This document shows positions 41,609-50,714 of a stretch of DNA of 64,000 nt, piece by piece. A program made the translations under genes and the position numbers. Below the pieces are notes generated by a model, which did not search any database, was not told the origin of the DNA, and saw nothing but the letters and a program-made list of their open reading frames with translations. Positions within the stretch are counted from its first letter, which is position 1. Every line of letters begins with the position of its first letter. Source of the stretch: JAPPHA01 sp963662705 (GTDB lineage: Bacteria > Pseudomonadota > Alphaproteobacteria > Rhodobacterales > Rhodobacteraceae); contig OY759767.1 of NCBI GenBank assembly GCA_963662705.2, forward strand, positions 2,294,001 to 2,358,000. Direction: 5' to 3'.

Positions 41609-43143
41609 CCTACCGAGCCTTCCAGGCTGATCGCGACCAGTTGTTGTGCCTCCATGGCGAATTCCATCGGCAAGGCCTGCAGAACGTCCCTGCAGAAACC
41701 GTTGACGACAAGGGCAACCGCCTCTTCCTCGTTCATGCCGCGTTGCTGGCAATAGAACAGCTGGTCTTCATCGACCCGAGAAGTCGTTGCTTCATGTTCG
41801 ACGCGCGAAGAGTTGTTCTTGACCTCGATGTACGGCACCGTATGGGCACCGCAGTTTCCTCCGATCAGCAGGGAGTCGCACTGCGTGTGGTTACGGCTGC
41901 TCCGTGCCCTCGGGTGCATCGAAACAAGACCCCTGTAAGTGTTTTGGGCGCGCCCGGCAGAAATTCCCTTTGAGACAATTCGCGAACGGGAGTTCCTGCC
42001 AAGGTGAACCATTTTCGTTCCGGTATCCGCCTGCTGGAAATTGTTGGCGATCGCAATTGAATAGAATTCGCCCTGGCTTTCGGCACCGCGAAGAATGCAG
42101 CTCGGATACTTCCAGGTTATTGCAGAACCCGTCTCGACCTGCGTCCACATGACCTTGGAGCGATTGCCGCGGCAGTCGGCTCTTTTGGTCACGAAATTGT
42201 AGATGCCACCCTTTCCGTTCTCGTCGCCCGGGAACCAGTTCTGAACGGTAGAATACTTGATCTCTGCCTCTTCCTCGGCCACGAGTTCAACGACCGCCGC
42301 GTGCAGTTGGTTGGTATCGCGCTGCGGTGCCGTGCACCCTTCAAGATACGAAACATAGGATCCGCGGTCGGCGATGATGAGTGTTCGCTCGAATTGCCCC
42401 GTGTTTTCTGCGTTGATCCGGAAATAGGTGCTGAGTTCCATCGGACATCGGACGCCGGGGGGCACATACACGAACGAACCGTCGGAAAACACCGCCGAAT
42501 TCAACGTCGCGTAAAAATTGTCCGAAGGAGGAACGACCGTACCGAGGTATTTCCGAACGAGTTCGGGGTGCTCCCGGAGTGCTTCCGACATGGAACAGAA
42601 GATCACCCCGGCTTTCCCGAGTTCCTCCTGAAACGTTGTCCCGACGGAAACGGAGTCGAAAACGGCATCCACCGCGACCTTGCGTCCGTCAGCGGGTACA
42701 TCGCCTGCACCCTGCACGCCCGCCAGGATCATCTGTTCCTGAAGGGGAATGCCAAGCTTCCTGTAGGTTTCGAGAAGCTTGGGATCGACGTCGTCGATCG
42801 ACGTCGGCCGGGCCTCCGACATCGATTTCGGCTGGGCGAAATAATACTGGTCCTGAAAATCGATCTCGGGATAGTTGACCATCGCCCATTTCGGTTCCGA
42901 CATGCTGACCCACCGCCGGTGTGCGGCAAGCCGCCATTCGGTCATCCACTCCGGTTCCTGGTTTCGATCGGAAATGTGATGGATGATGTCTTCGTTCAGG
43001 CCTTTCGGCGCGTACTCGGTTTCGATGTCGGTTTCGAATCCGTATCGGTAGGTACCGACCGATCGCACCGCTTCGACGGTTTCCTGATCGACACCTTCCC
43101 GTACGTTGAATTCACCGTCGTCAATGGCCACTTTGATCTCCAT
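41605..43143 (-). CDS. sufB: Fe-S cluster assembly protein SufB
   Basis: 512 aa. Scaffold of the SufBCD complex. DRGSYVSYLEGCTAPQRDTNQLHAA, the segment EIKYSTVQNWFPGDENGKGGIYNFVTKRADC with the conserved Cys in RADC, and LGRNSRSRIVSKGISAGRAQNTYRGLVS are standard. The C-terminal EHEATTSRVDEDQLFYCQQRGMNEEEAV is characteristic. A slightly long N-terminus (EGVDQETVEAVRSVGTYRYGFETDIE) is normal. It starts 19 bp after the cysteine desulfurase stop. Confidence 0.97.
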   Translation of the reverse strand: MEIKVAIDDGEFNVREGVDQETVEAVRSVGTYRYGFETDIETEYAPKGLNEDIIHHISDRNQEPEWMTEWRLAAHRRWVSMSEPKWAMVNYPEIDFQDQYYFAQPKSMSEARPTSIDDVDPKLLETYRKLGIPLQEQMILAGVQGAGDVPADGRKVAVDAVFDSVSVGTTFQEELGKAGVIFCSMSEALREHPELVRKYLGTVVPPSDNFYATLNSAVFSDGSFVYVPPGVRCPMELSTYFRINAENTGQFERTLIIADRGSYVSYLEGCTAPQRDTNQLHAAVVELVAEEEAEIKYSTVQNWFPGDENGKGGIYNFVTKRADCRGNRSKVMWTQVETGSAITWKYPSCILRGAESQGEFYSIAIANNFQQADTGTKMVHLGRNSRSRIVSKGISAGRAQNTYRGLVSMHPRARSSRNHTQCDSLLIGGNCGAHTVPYIEVKNNSSRVEHEATTSRVDEDQLFYCQQRGMNEEEAVALVVNGFCRDVLQALPMEFAMEAQQLVAISLEGSVG

Positions 43144-43162
43144 GGTTCAAATGCCGGGGCGA

Positions 43163-44218
43163 TTACGCAGCGCGTGCCTTGTCGACCGCGCGGCGGCTGG
43201 ACGCACTCCAGGCCTCGGCAAATTTCATCAGGTCTGTTTCCCGGGTCGAAGGACCTATGGAAACGCGAATCGCGCTTCGAACCGTTTGCGCATCGAAGCC
43301 CATCGCCCGTAGCGCCGGACTTCCGGTCCGGGTAACCTTCCCCGAACTGCAGGCCGATCCTGCAGATACCGAAAACCCTTGCAGGTCCATCTGGATCACC
43401 TGCGTTTCGCTATCCCATCCCGGAAGCGCGAAACAGCTCGTATTCGGCAATCGTGGTGCTCCACGCCCGATGAAGACGGCGTCCGGCACCAATTCGTCGA
43501 TGCGCGTCTCGAATGAATCGCGAAGACTGGCCACGCGACTCCAGACCCCGTCCTCGAGGTCGCGCGAGGCGGCCTCGGCCGCCGCACCAAACCCGGCGAT
43601 TCCGGACAGGTTTTCGGTACCTGCCCGCAACCCCGATTCCTGGCCGCCACCGAGGATTTGTGGGGGCACGTCCCTGCCCTCGCGAACCAAAAGTGCACCG
43701 ACGCCGGTCGGGCCTCCAATCTTGTGAGCCGAGATGATTGCCATTTCCGCTCCCGAAGATCGGAAGTTGCATGGCGTCTTTCCGAATGCCTGGGCAAAAT
43801 CGGCTACCGCCAGACCCGGCGGCAGTTGCTGCAGAATGCCGGTTTCGCTGTTCGCTGCCTGCGCCGAGGCATTGCCGGGATCAGGAACAACGATCCGTCC
43901 ATCTGCCGTCGTCTCGAGGACGTGCTCTGCCCAGGCAAGCACGCACTCATGTTCGACCAGGGCGGCGCCAAGGTTTCGATCCGTCATTGCCAATGCGGCG
44001 GCTTCCGTGGCTCCGGAGGTAAAGACGACCTCCGTGGGATGCGCCCCGAACGCCGCTGCGACCTGGATCCTCGCACGTTCGACGATCGCACGCGCCCTTC
44101 GCCCCTCAAAATGCACCGACGACGGATTGCCGACAGCCCCGATCGCGCCGAGCATCGCGTCCCGGGCTTCCGGGCGCAAGGGCGCGGTCGCATTCCAGTC
44201 AAGATAGGTTCGGCTCAC
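43163..44218 (-). CDS. Cysteine desulfurase, NifS/IscS type
   Basis: 351 aa from GTG 44218, which overlaps the iscR stop as GTGA. PLP Lys 166 in SAHKIGGP and catalytic Cys 290 in VSAGSACSSG; YLDWNATAPLRPEAR and NPSSVHFEGR at the N-terminus. It is a group I enzyme, distinct from the SufS at the end of the operon, so this one operon has two sulfur donors. The NifS-type gene in second position after iscR is the common alphaproteobacterial arrangement. Confidence 0.93.
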   Translation of the reverse strand: MSRTYLDWNATAPLRPEARDAMLGAIGAVGNPSSVHFEGRRARAIVERARIQVAAAFGAHPTEVVFTSGATEAAALAMTDRNLGAALVEHECVLAWAEHVLETTADGRIVVPDPGNASAQAANSETGILQQLPPGLAVADFAQAFGKTPCNFRSSGAEMAIISAHKIGGPTGVGALLVREGRDVPPQILGGGQESGLRAGTENLSGIAGFGAAAEAASRDLEDGVWSRVASLRDSFETRIDELVPDAVFIGRGAPRLPNTSCFALPGWDSETQVIQMDLQGFSVSAGSACSSGKVTRTGSPALRAMGFDAQTVRSAIRVSIGPSTRETDLMKFAEAWSASSRRAVDKARAA

Positions 44219-44676
44219 TTTTCGTCGGCCATCTGAAGAAGGTTGGGAACGGCGGGACACGGTGCGAGATGATTTGACGATATGTCGCTCAACCGCGTCT
44301 GGTGCATGTGTACATAGACCATCGCCGAAAGGCCTTCCCAGAACCTGTTGCTCAATGACTGAGCACGGGTTCCGGATACTGCCCCGGACTGACCGGCGCT
44401 TGTCGACAGCGCGTCCATCGATTCATCGACGGCGGATAGGATTTCAGAGACCCGAATTGAATCGCACGACCGCGCGAGTTGGTAACCTCCTCCCGGTCCC
44501 CGAATCGCGTGTACCAGGCCGGCCCGGCGCAACTTGACGAACAGTTGTTCAAGGTAGGGCAACGATATTTTCTGCCGCTGGGCGATTTCGGCCAGTGGAA
44601 CTGCCGTTGCCGGACTTGCCCCGGCAAGATCGACGAGAGCAACCATCGCGTAGCGGCCTTTTGTGCTCAGTTTCAT
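44215..44676 (-). CDS. iscR: Rrf2-family regulator, IscR-like (without the cluster cysteines)
   Basis: 153 aa. N-terminal winged helix MKLSTKGRYAMVALVDLA, LAEIAQRQKISLPYLEQLFVKLRRAGLV, GPGGGYQLAR is Rrf2/IscR standard. The region that in E. coli IscR carries Cys92, Cys98, Cys104 and His107 reads STSAGQSGAVSGTRAQSLSN here: none of the cysteines is present. Only Cys71 and Cys140 occur. A cysteine-poor IscR is known in Rhodobacterales. It heads the suf operon and is probably autoregulatory; AAGG precedes the ATG. Confidence 0.93.
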   Translation of the reverse strand: MKLSTKGRYAMVALVDLAGASPATAVPLAEIAQRQKISLPYLEQLFVKLRRAGLVHAIRGPGGGYQLARSCDSIRVSEILSAVDESMDALSTSAGQSGAVSGTRAQSLSNRFWEGLSAMVYVHMHQTRLSDISSNHLAPCPAVPNLLQMADEK

Positions 44677-44764
44677 GACCTTTTTTCCTGGGTTCGCCCC
44701 GGTTGACGCCCGCGACCGAAAGCACTAACAGGCATGTTTCCGGGGAAGGAGACTTCTTAAAGAT

Positions 44765-44781
44765 TTTAGAATCATTCTAAT
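44765..44781. promoter_or_regulatory. Irr-type iron control element
   Basis: TTTAGAA-TCA-TTCTAAT, the inverted repeat TTTAGAA-N3-TTCTAAA with one mismatch at the last base. This matches the iron control element bound by Irr in alphaproteobacteria. It lies about 90 bp upstream of iscR and, in the other direction, 66 bp upstream of the alpha/beta hydrolase start at 44847. It could control both genes. Confidence 0.65.
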
Positions 44782-44846
44782 TTGTTCCCTTGCAACCGTC
44801 AACCTGTCCCGAACCGGAGGATGGCTGGCACAATCCGGAGATGTCG

Positions 44847-45500
44847 ATGCCGGAAGTGATCTTTCAGGGTCCCGAAGGGCGCCTTGAGGGGCGCTATCAC
44901 CCTCAAAAGGAAAAAGACAGCCCGCTCGGCATAATTCTGCACCCGCACCCCAAATTCGGCGGCACGATGAACAATCGTGTCGTCTTTAACCTTCATTACG
45001 CCTTTTTCAGGATGGGGTTCACCGTCCTACGTTTCAACTTTCGCGGAGTCGGGCGTTCCCAGGGGACGTATGACGAAGGTGTCGGTGAGTTATCGGATGC
45101 GGCAGCGGCGCTGGATTACCTGCAGGCGCTCAATCCGAACGCGAAACACTGCTGGGTTGCCGGATTTTCCTTCGGGGCGTGGATCGGGATGCAACTGCTC
45201 ATGCGGCGTCCGGAAATCTCCGGATTTGTTTCGGTCTCGCCTCCCGCCAACATGTACGACTTTACCTTTCTTGCTCCTTGCCCGTCATCCGGCCTGATCA
45301 TTAACGGTTCCGCTGACAATGTGGCTCCACCCGAGAGCATCGAGGATCTCGTGCGTCGCCTCCGTGAACAAAAGGGCATCACGATTTCGCACCAGGTCGT
45401 TGCATCCGCAGGGCATTTTTTCGAAGAGCCGAACATGGATACGCTGATAACGTGCGTCGATGAATACGTTCGCAGGCGGCTGACCGAGACCACGCGATAG
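44847..45500 (+). CDS. Alpha/beta hydrolase
   Basis: 217 aa. Short fold of the COG2945 kind: GIILHPHPKFGGTMNNRVV, FRMGFTVLRFNFRGVGRSQGTYDEGVGE, nucleophile Ser in AGFSFGAWIG, a probable acid Asp in INGSADNVAPPE, and His in ASAGHFFEEP. No signal peptide. ATG 44847 with GGAG 8 bases upstream is preferred to ATG 44841 and to the frame start at 44790. The adjacent control element suggests it is regulated together with the suf operon. Substrate unknown. Confidence 0.88.
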   Translation: MPEVIFQGPEGRLEGRYHPQKEKDSPLGIILHPHPKFGGTMNNRVVFNLHYAFFRMGFTVLRFNFRGVGRSQGTYDEGVGELSDAAAALDYLQALNPNAKHCWVAGFSFGAWIGMQLLMRRPEISGFVSVSPPANMYDFTFLAPCPSSGLIINGSADNVAPPESIEDLVRRLREQKGITISHQVVASAGHFFEEPNMDTLITCVDEYVRRRLTETTR

Positions 45501-45634
45501 TCCGGTGTCATCGGTCAAGACCGGAATTCCGGAAACGTAACGTACCCGAAACCGTTTTCGCCCTGTTCCCCACGTGTCGTTCAATCCGGTTCCGCCATGG
45601 ACAATTCCTGTTTTCACAAGAGTCCGTCGGTCTT

Positions 45635-46756
45635 TCATCTCGACGGGTTGCGGCTTGGCCGGTCAACTCTGCCACCCGTGGTCGGAACCGAACAGCCGGT
45701 CGTGGACGGTAGCGACAGGACGAGGTTCCGCATTGAACGAACCGCCAGGAACGCGAACGCCTGCGCCTCCAGCATGTCCGAATCGAGTCCGGCATCCTCG
45801 ACCGACAACACCGGTGCCGAGAGACGTGATGCCAGTTCGGACATCAATGTGCGGTTTCGGCTCCCGCCGCCCGCCACCAGCCAGCGTCCCGGGCGAGCAG
45901 GGAGGAATTTTTCGGCGCGGGCGACGGCCGCCGCCGACAAGGCTGTCAACGTCGCCGCCGCATCTGAATCCGGCAGAGAATCAACACTCTTGAGCACATC
46001 CTTGAATTCGTTCCGGTCCAGGGATTTCGGAGGTTTTCGGTCAAAGTATGGCCGGGAGAGCACCTCTTCGACGACTGCGAGATCGCATTTGCCGGTCGCG
46101 GCGAGATCTCCGTCCCTGTCAAATCCCCAATTCCTGCGGCGCCCCACCAGATCGTCGATCAATGCGTTTGCCGGGCCTGTATCGAATGCAACGAGCGCGC
46201 CAGGTGTTTCCGGTTCAGGGGCAAGCGGGTCCACGTAAGTCAGGTTTGCCACTCCGCCTAGGTTCAGGAATACGACCGGGCGTGTTTCGCCGATCCACTT
46301 CGCGCAGGCAAAGTGAAAGATGGATGCGAGCGGAGCCCCTTCCCCGCCGCAAGCCATATCCCTGGTTCTGAAATCCCAGACAACCACATTCCCGGCTTCT
46401 TCCGCGAGGCGTTTGCCGTCCCCGATCTGGTGCGTCTTTCCCATTCCGGGAGCATGCGCGACGGTCTGGCCGTGGAAACCGATGACCTCCTCCACCCCGG
46501 AGAAGGACGAAATGACCTCAAGATGCGCAAGGCGTACAGTCTCCTCCGCCTTGAGCAGGATGTCCGGCTGGTCGTCCTGCCAGAGTCCCTGTGCTGCAGC
46601 GATCGCCTCGATTTCCTCGGCGGAATAGGGACGATAGGAGTGATTGCCAAATGCGCAGATCCGTTCGCCATTCGTGAGCAACATGGCAGCGTCAACCCCG
46701 TCCATGGATGTGCCCGACATGCAGCCGAGCGACCAGATCGGTTCGAAGTCATCCAT
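45635..46756 (-). CDS. anmK: Anhydro-N-acetylmuramic acid kinase
   Basis: 373 aa. Recycles peptidoglycan-derived anhydroMurNAc to MurNAc 6-phosphate. N-terminal GCMSGTSMDGVDAAML is the family signature; the phosphate-binding LNLGGVANLTYVDP, AFDTGPANALID and C-terminal LVAGGGSRNRTLMSELASRL follow. AAAGG lies before ATG 46756. It is divergent from tyrS with close starts, the usual alphaproteobacterial arrangement. Confidence 0.96.
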   Translation of the reverse strand: MDDFEPIWSLGCMSGTSMDGVDAAMLLTNGERICAFGNHSYRPYSAEEIEAIAAAQGLWQDDQPDILLKAEETVRLAHLEVISSFSGVEEVIGFHGQTVAHAPGMGKTHQIGDGKRLAEEAGNVVVWDFRTRDMACGGEGAPLASIFHFACAKWIGETRPVVFLNLGGVANLTYVDPLAPEPETPGALVAFDTGPANALIDDLVGRRRNWGFDRDGDLAATGKCDLAVVEEVLSRPYFDRKPPKSLDRNEFKDVLKSVDSLPDSDAAATLTALSAAAVARAEKFLPARPGRWLVAGGGSRNRTLMSELASRLSAPVLSVEDAGLDSDMLEAQAFAFLAVRSMRNLVLSLPSTTGCSVPTTGGRVDRPSRNPSR

Positions 46757-46830
46757 GTTTGTCGGCCTTTCGTCACAAGTTGCCTTGGTCTATAGGACCA
46801 ACTGCCTACAGAAAGGGATATGAACCGGAG

Positions 46831-48120
46831 ATGGAATTCAAGCCCAGATCTGATTTCCTGAACGTCCTGATTTCCAGGGGATTTGTGCAGGACTGCACCG
46901 ATCTCGAAGGTCTCGACCGCGTTTTCGCGAAGACTCCGCAGTCTGCCTACATCGGGTTCGACGCCACGGCAGACAGTTTGCACGTCGGGTCGCTGATCCA
47001 GATCATGTTGCTCAGATGGTTGCAGAAAACCGGCCACCGGCCAATCGTTCTCATGGGAGGAGGAACCACGAAAATCGGGGATCCCTCGGGAAAGGACGAA
47101 TCGAGAAAACTGCTTTCATCCGACATTATAGACCATAATATCAAAGGGATACGGAATATATTTGAAGCTTATATCCAATTTGGTGGCGCCGGAAGCGGAG
47201 CCATCATGTCGAACAATGCCGCCTGGCTGGATCAACTCAATTACGTGGATTTTCTGAGGAATTACGGGCGTCACTTCACGGTCAACCGGATGCTTTCCTT
47301 CGAATCCGTGAAACGACGGCTGGACCGGCAGCAACCGCTGACTTTTCTCGAGTTCAATTACATGCTGCTGCAGGCATATGATTTCATGGAACTGAACGCG
47401 CGATTCGACTGCCGGTTGCAAATGGGAGGCTCCGATCAATGGGGCAATATCGTTAACGGCGTCGACCTCACGCGACGGATCAACGGCTCGGAAGTCTTCG
47501 GCCTGACATCCCCCCTGCTCCAGCAAGCGGATGGAAGCAAGATGGGAAAAACGGCATCGGGCGCAGTGTGGCTGAACCCGGAGCGCGTATCCGCATTTGA
47601 TTTCTGGCAGTTCTGGCGAAACACCGCCGATGCCGACACAGGCCGTTTCCTGCTCCTGTTCACCGAAATCGACCTCGACGAATGCCACAGGATGGCGACA
47701 CTTGAGGGTTCGGAATTGAACGTGGCGAAGACGATGCTTGCCACCGAAGTCACCACCCTGGCCTTCGGTCGTCCTGCAGCGGAAAACGCTGAAAAAGCCG
47801 CGCGCGCACTTTTTGGCTCCGAGGGCTCGAATGGTGGCGGGACACAGCGAGACCGTTCACGGATGGATGAGAGGCTGCCTGTCTGTCATGTCGATGTAAC
47901 GGATTCCGAAGATCGGGACGTTTCGGTCGTTCGGCTGTTTGTACTAGCAGGGCTCGTCAAGTCCGGCAAAGAAGCCAAGCGGCTTATCCTGGACGGCGGC
48001 GCGCGTGTCGACCACGTGGCCATTGCCGAACCTGCATTCAGAATCAGCCATGAAAGGCTCTCCGAAGGTGTCGTCCTTTCCGCCGGGAAGAAGCGACACG
48101 TTCGCGTTTTGGCCGGCTGA
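46831..48120 (+). CDS. tyrS: Tyrosyl-tRNA synthetase
   Basis: 429 aa. Class I synthetase. HIGH-type motif DSLHVGSL after YIGFDATA, tyrosine-binding QMGGSDQWGNI, and KMSKS-type motif ADGSKMGKTASGAVWL; a C-terminal S4-like domain (FVLAGLVKSGKEAKRLILDGGARVDHVAI). ATG 46831 (MEFKPRSDF) is chosen; SD is poor, with AAGGGA 17 bases upstream. The frame open from 46708 overlaps anmK on the other strand. Confidence 0.97.
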   Translation: MEFKPRSDFLNVLISRGFVQDCTDLEGLDRVFAKTPQSAYIGFDATADSLHVGSLIQIMLLRWLQKTGHRPIVLMGGGTTKIGDPSGKDESRKLLSSDIIDHNIKGIRNIFEAYIQFGGAGSGAIMSNNAAWLDQLNYVDFLRNYGRHFTVNRMLSFESVKRRLDRQQPLTFLEFNYMLLQAYDFMELNARFDCRLQMGGSDQWGNIVNGVDLTRRINGSEVFGLTSPLLQQADGSKMGKTASGAVWLNPERVSAFDFWQFWRNTADADTGRFLLLFTEIDLDECHRMATLEGSELNVAKTMLATEVTTLAFGRPAAENAEKAARALFGSEGSNGGGTQRDRSRMDERLPVCHVDVTDSEDRDVSVVRLFVLAGLVKSGKEAKRLILDGGARVDHVAIAEPAFRISHERLSEGVVLSAGKKRHVRVLAG

Positions 48121-48364
48121 AACGCACGGGAAGTGGATTTCACCGGGTTGAAAGGTCCGAGGCGTGACGACACTGCCGTTCGCAGGCGGATCCGATCCGG
48201 AATGAGATTCTGTCGGTTTGATCGCAAACCGCGCTTGAAAGCAGATCCGGCGGGAAACTGGTTGGTTTTTCGCCCTTGATCTCCGGTCATTCCGTGACCG
48301 TTCCACGAATCCCGAGGCCGCCCATGGCCGATGCATCGCGCGGCGAAGGAAGACTTTGCGCGGT

Positions 48365-48868
48365 TCAATTGCCGTTCGAGCGCAGCCTCTTGTAAAGAGC
48401 GTCGGCAATTTCGGAATCGACGAACCGGGAGACGTCGCCACCTAGTCGTGCGATCTCTTTCACAAGGCGTGACGCGATCGCCTGGTATTCCGCGTCAGCC
48501 ATCAGGAACACGGTCTCGATACTTTCATCAAGCAGGCGGTTCATCCCGACCATTTGAAACTCATACTCGAAGTCCGAAACGGCCCTGAGTCCGCGAATTA
48601 TGATGCTCGCCGAAACGTCCTGCGCACACTGAACCAAAAGGTCGCCGAAAGGATGAACCGAAATCCTTGTCTCCGATGCCAATGCGATTTTGTCGGCGAC
48701 GCTCGTCACCATTTCGACCCGTTCCTCGAGCGAGAACAACGGTTCCTTGTCGGCGTTGATGGCGACGCCGACAACGAGATGATCAACGAGGCTGCAAGCC
48801 CGTTTCAGAATGTCGACGTGGCCGAGCGTTACCGGATCGAACGTGCCAGGATACAGTCCCGTGCGCAT
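48365..48868 (-). CDS. coaD: Phosphopantetheine adenylyltransferase
   Basis: 167 aa. Penultimate step of CoA synthesis. MRTGLYPGTFDPVTLGHVDIL with the T-x-G-H nucleotide-binding motif; ADKEPLFSLEERVEMV; IIRGLRAVSDFEYEFQMVGMNR; EYQAIASRLVKEIARLGGDVSRFV, the C-terminal signature. AAAGG precedes ATG 48868. It converges with tyrS. Confidence 0.97.
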   Translation of the reverse strand: MRTGLYPGTFDPVTLGHVDILKRACSLVDHLVVGVAINADKEPLFSLEERVEMVTSVADKIALASETRISVHPFGDLLVQCAQDVSASIIIRGLRAVSDFEYEFQMVGMNRLLDESIETVFLMADAEYQAIASRLVKEIARLGGDVSRFVDSEIADALYKRLRSNGN

Positions 48869-49127
48869 GAGGTGCCTTTCACTTTGCCGTTCTTGCCATC
48901 TCAAATGTGCGGCAAACGCAAAACAGGTTTGCCGATACGCGGTCAAGTCGAATCATGGCCATTCTCGGACGTGACGGAGTATCGACAGACTGCTGAGCGG
49001 GATTACGTCCCCGATCACCGTTCCGCCCATTCGTCAGCGTTATTGCGTCAATGCGCCGATTTGAGTTAGTTGCCAAGATCGATATTCGCTGCGGGACACA
49101 CCCGCGGCACAATCGGATCGGGAGCGA

Positions 49128-50630
49128 ATGATGGAAGAGATCTCACATTTCGTAGACGGGAAACGGGTCAATGGCGTGGCAGGACGTTTTGCAGACGTCT
49201 ACAATCCGGCGACAGGCGAGGTTATCGCAAGAGTCCCGCTGGCCAGCGCCGAAGAACTGGACAGGGCGGTCAAAGGAGCAAAAAAGGCGCAACCATCCTG
49301 GGCGGCCACGAACCCCCAGCGCCGCGCGCGCGTCATGATGACGTTCGTATCGCTGCTGAACCGTGACATGGACCGCCTGGCGGAAGCATTGTCCAAAGAG
49401 CACGGAAAGACTCTTCCGGATGCTCGCGGCGACATCCAGCGCGGTCTGGAAGTCGCTGAATTCTGTATCGGCGCTCCGCACTTTCTCAAGGGCGAATTCA
49501 CGGACAGCGCCGGCCCCGGAATCGACATGTACTCGATGCGCCAACCCGTTGGAGTGGTTGCAGGAATCACCCCATTCAACTTTCCAGCGATGATTCCGAT
49601 GTGGAAATTCTGTCCGGCAATCACGGCCGGAAACGCCTTCATTCTCAAACCGTCCGAACGCGATCCTTCAGTGACGGTCATGCTTGCGGAACTCCTGCAG
49701 GAAGCGGGACTCCCGAATGGTATTCTGCAGGTTGTGCACGGCGACAAAGTCGCAGTCGACGCGATTCTCGATCACGACGACATCGGCGCGGTCGGGTTCG
49801 TCGGATCAACACCGATTGCCGAGTACATATATGCGCGCGCCAGCAGGAACGGAAAACGTGTCCAGTGCTTCGGCGGGGCCAAGAACCACATGATCGTCAT
49901 GCCCGATGCTGACATGGAACAGGCGTCGGACGCCCTGGTGGGATCAGGCTACGGAGCTGCTGGCGAACGCTGCATGGCGGTGTCGGTTGCGGTACCTGTC
50001 GGCGATTCAACGGCAGATGCGCTGCGCGAAAAACTGGTGCCGAAAATCGAAACCCTCAAGGTGGGGCCCTATACCGCCGACGGCGACATAGACTACGGAC
50101 CGCTGATTACCGGCGAAGCCAAGGAGCGGGTTCTCGGTCTCGTGCGGTCCGGCATCGAAGCCGGCGCGGAACTCGTGGTCGATGGTCGGGACTTTTCGTT
50201 GCAGGGTTATGAGAACGGGTTCTTCGTCGGACCGCATCTCTTTGACCGGGTGACAAGGGACATGGACATCTACAAGACCGAGATATTCGGCCCGGTTCTG
50301 TCCACCGTCAGGGCGGATTCGTATGACGATGCCCTGGAACTTGCCATGGAAAACGAGTTTGGCAACGGAGCCGCGATCTTCACGCGCGATGGCGACACTG
50401 CGCGAGACTTCGCAAGCCGGATCAACATCGGAATGGTCGGAGTCAATGTCCCGATCCCGGTACCGTTGGCGTTTCATACATTCGGGGGATGGAAAAAGTC
50501 GGCGTTTGGTGACCTCAACCAGCACGGGCCCGATTCATTCAGATTCTATACGAGGACCAAGACCGTCACGTCCCGATGGCCGTCGGGAATCAAGGAAGGC
50601 GCGGCGTTTTCGATTCCCGTTATGGAGTGA
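49128..50630 (+). CDS. mmsA: Methylmalonate-semialdehyde dehydrogenase (CoA-acylating)
   Basis: 500 aa. Aldehyde dehydrogenase fold with VAGITPFNFPAMIPMWKFCPA, VQCFGGAKNHMIVMPD, catalytic Cys in AAGERCMAVS, and the MmsA-specific C-terminus KSAFGDLNQHGPDSFRFYTR and KTVTSRWPSG. Converts methylmalonate semialdehyde to propionyl-CoA in valine breakdown. GGGAG precedes the tandem ATG at 49128/49131. First gene of the valine operon. Confidence 0.96.
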   Translation: MMEEISHFVDGKRVNGVAGRFADVYNPATGEVIARVPLASAEELDRAVKGAKKAQPSWAATNPQRRARVMMTFVSLLNRDMDRLAEALSKEHGKTLPDARGDIQRGLEVAEFCIGAPHFLKGEFTDSAGPGIDMYSMRQPVGVVAGITPFNFPAMIPMWKFCPAITAGNAFILKPSERDPSVTVMLAELLQEAGLPNGILQVVHGDKVAVDAILDHDDIGAVGFVGSTPIAEYIYARASRNGKRVQCFGGAKNHMIVMPDADMEQASDALVGSGYGAAGERCMAVSVAVPVGDSTADALREKLVPKIETLKVGPYTADGDIDYGPLITGEAKERVLGLVRSGIEAGAELVVDGRDFSLQGYENGFFVGPHLFDRVTRDMDIYKTEIFGPVLSTVRADSYDDALELAMENEFGNGAAIFTRDGDTARDFASRINIGMVGVNVPIPVPLAFHTFGGWKKSAFGDLNQHGPDSFRFYTRTKTVTSRWPSGIKEGAAFSIPVME

Positions 50631-50714
50631 CGGAAGACCGGGACGTAGACCGAAGGCTCGTAAACTTGGCCAGGCTTCGGGTTCCCGGAGGACGGCATCA
50701 CGAAAGGACGCGCC

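Noticed and set aside
42301..43335. 344-codon plus-strand frame over sufB
   Set aside because: Shadow of sufB; no recognisable features.
44847..45500. Treating the hydrolase as starting at 44790
   Set aside because: That start lacks an SD and adds residues unlike the family; ATG 44847 has GGAG well placed.
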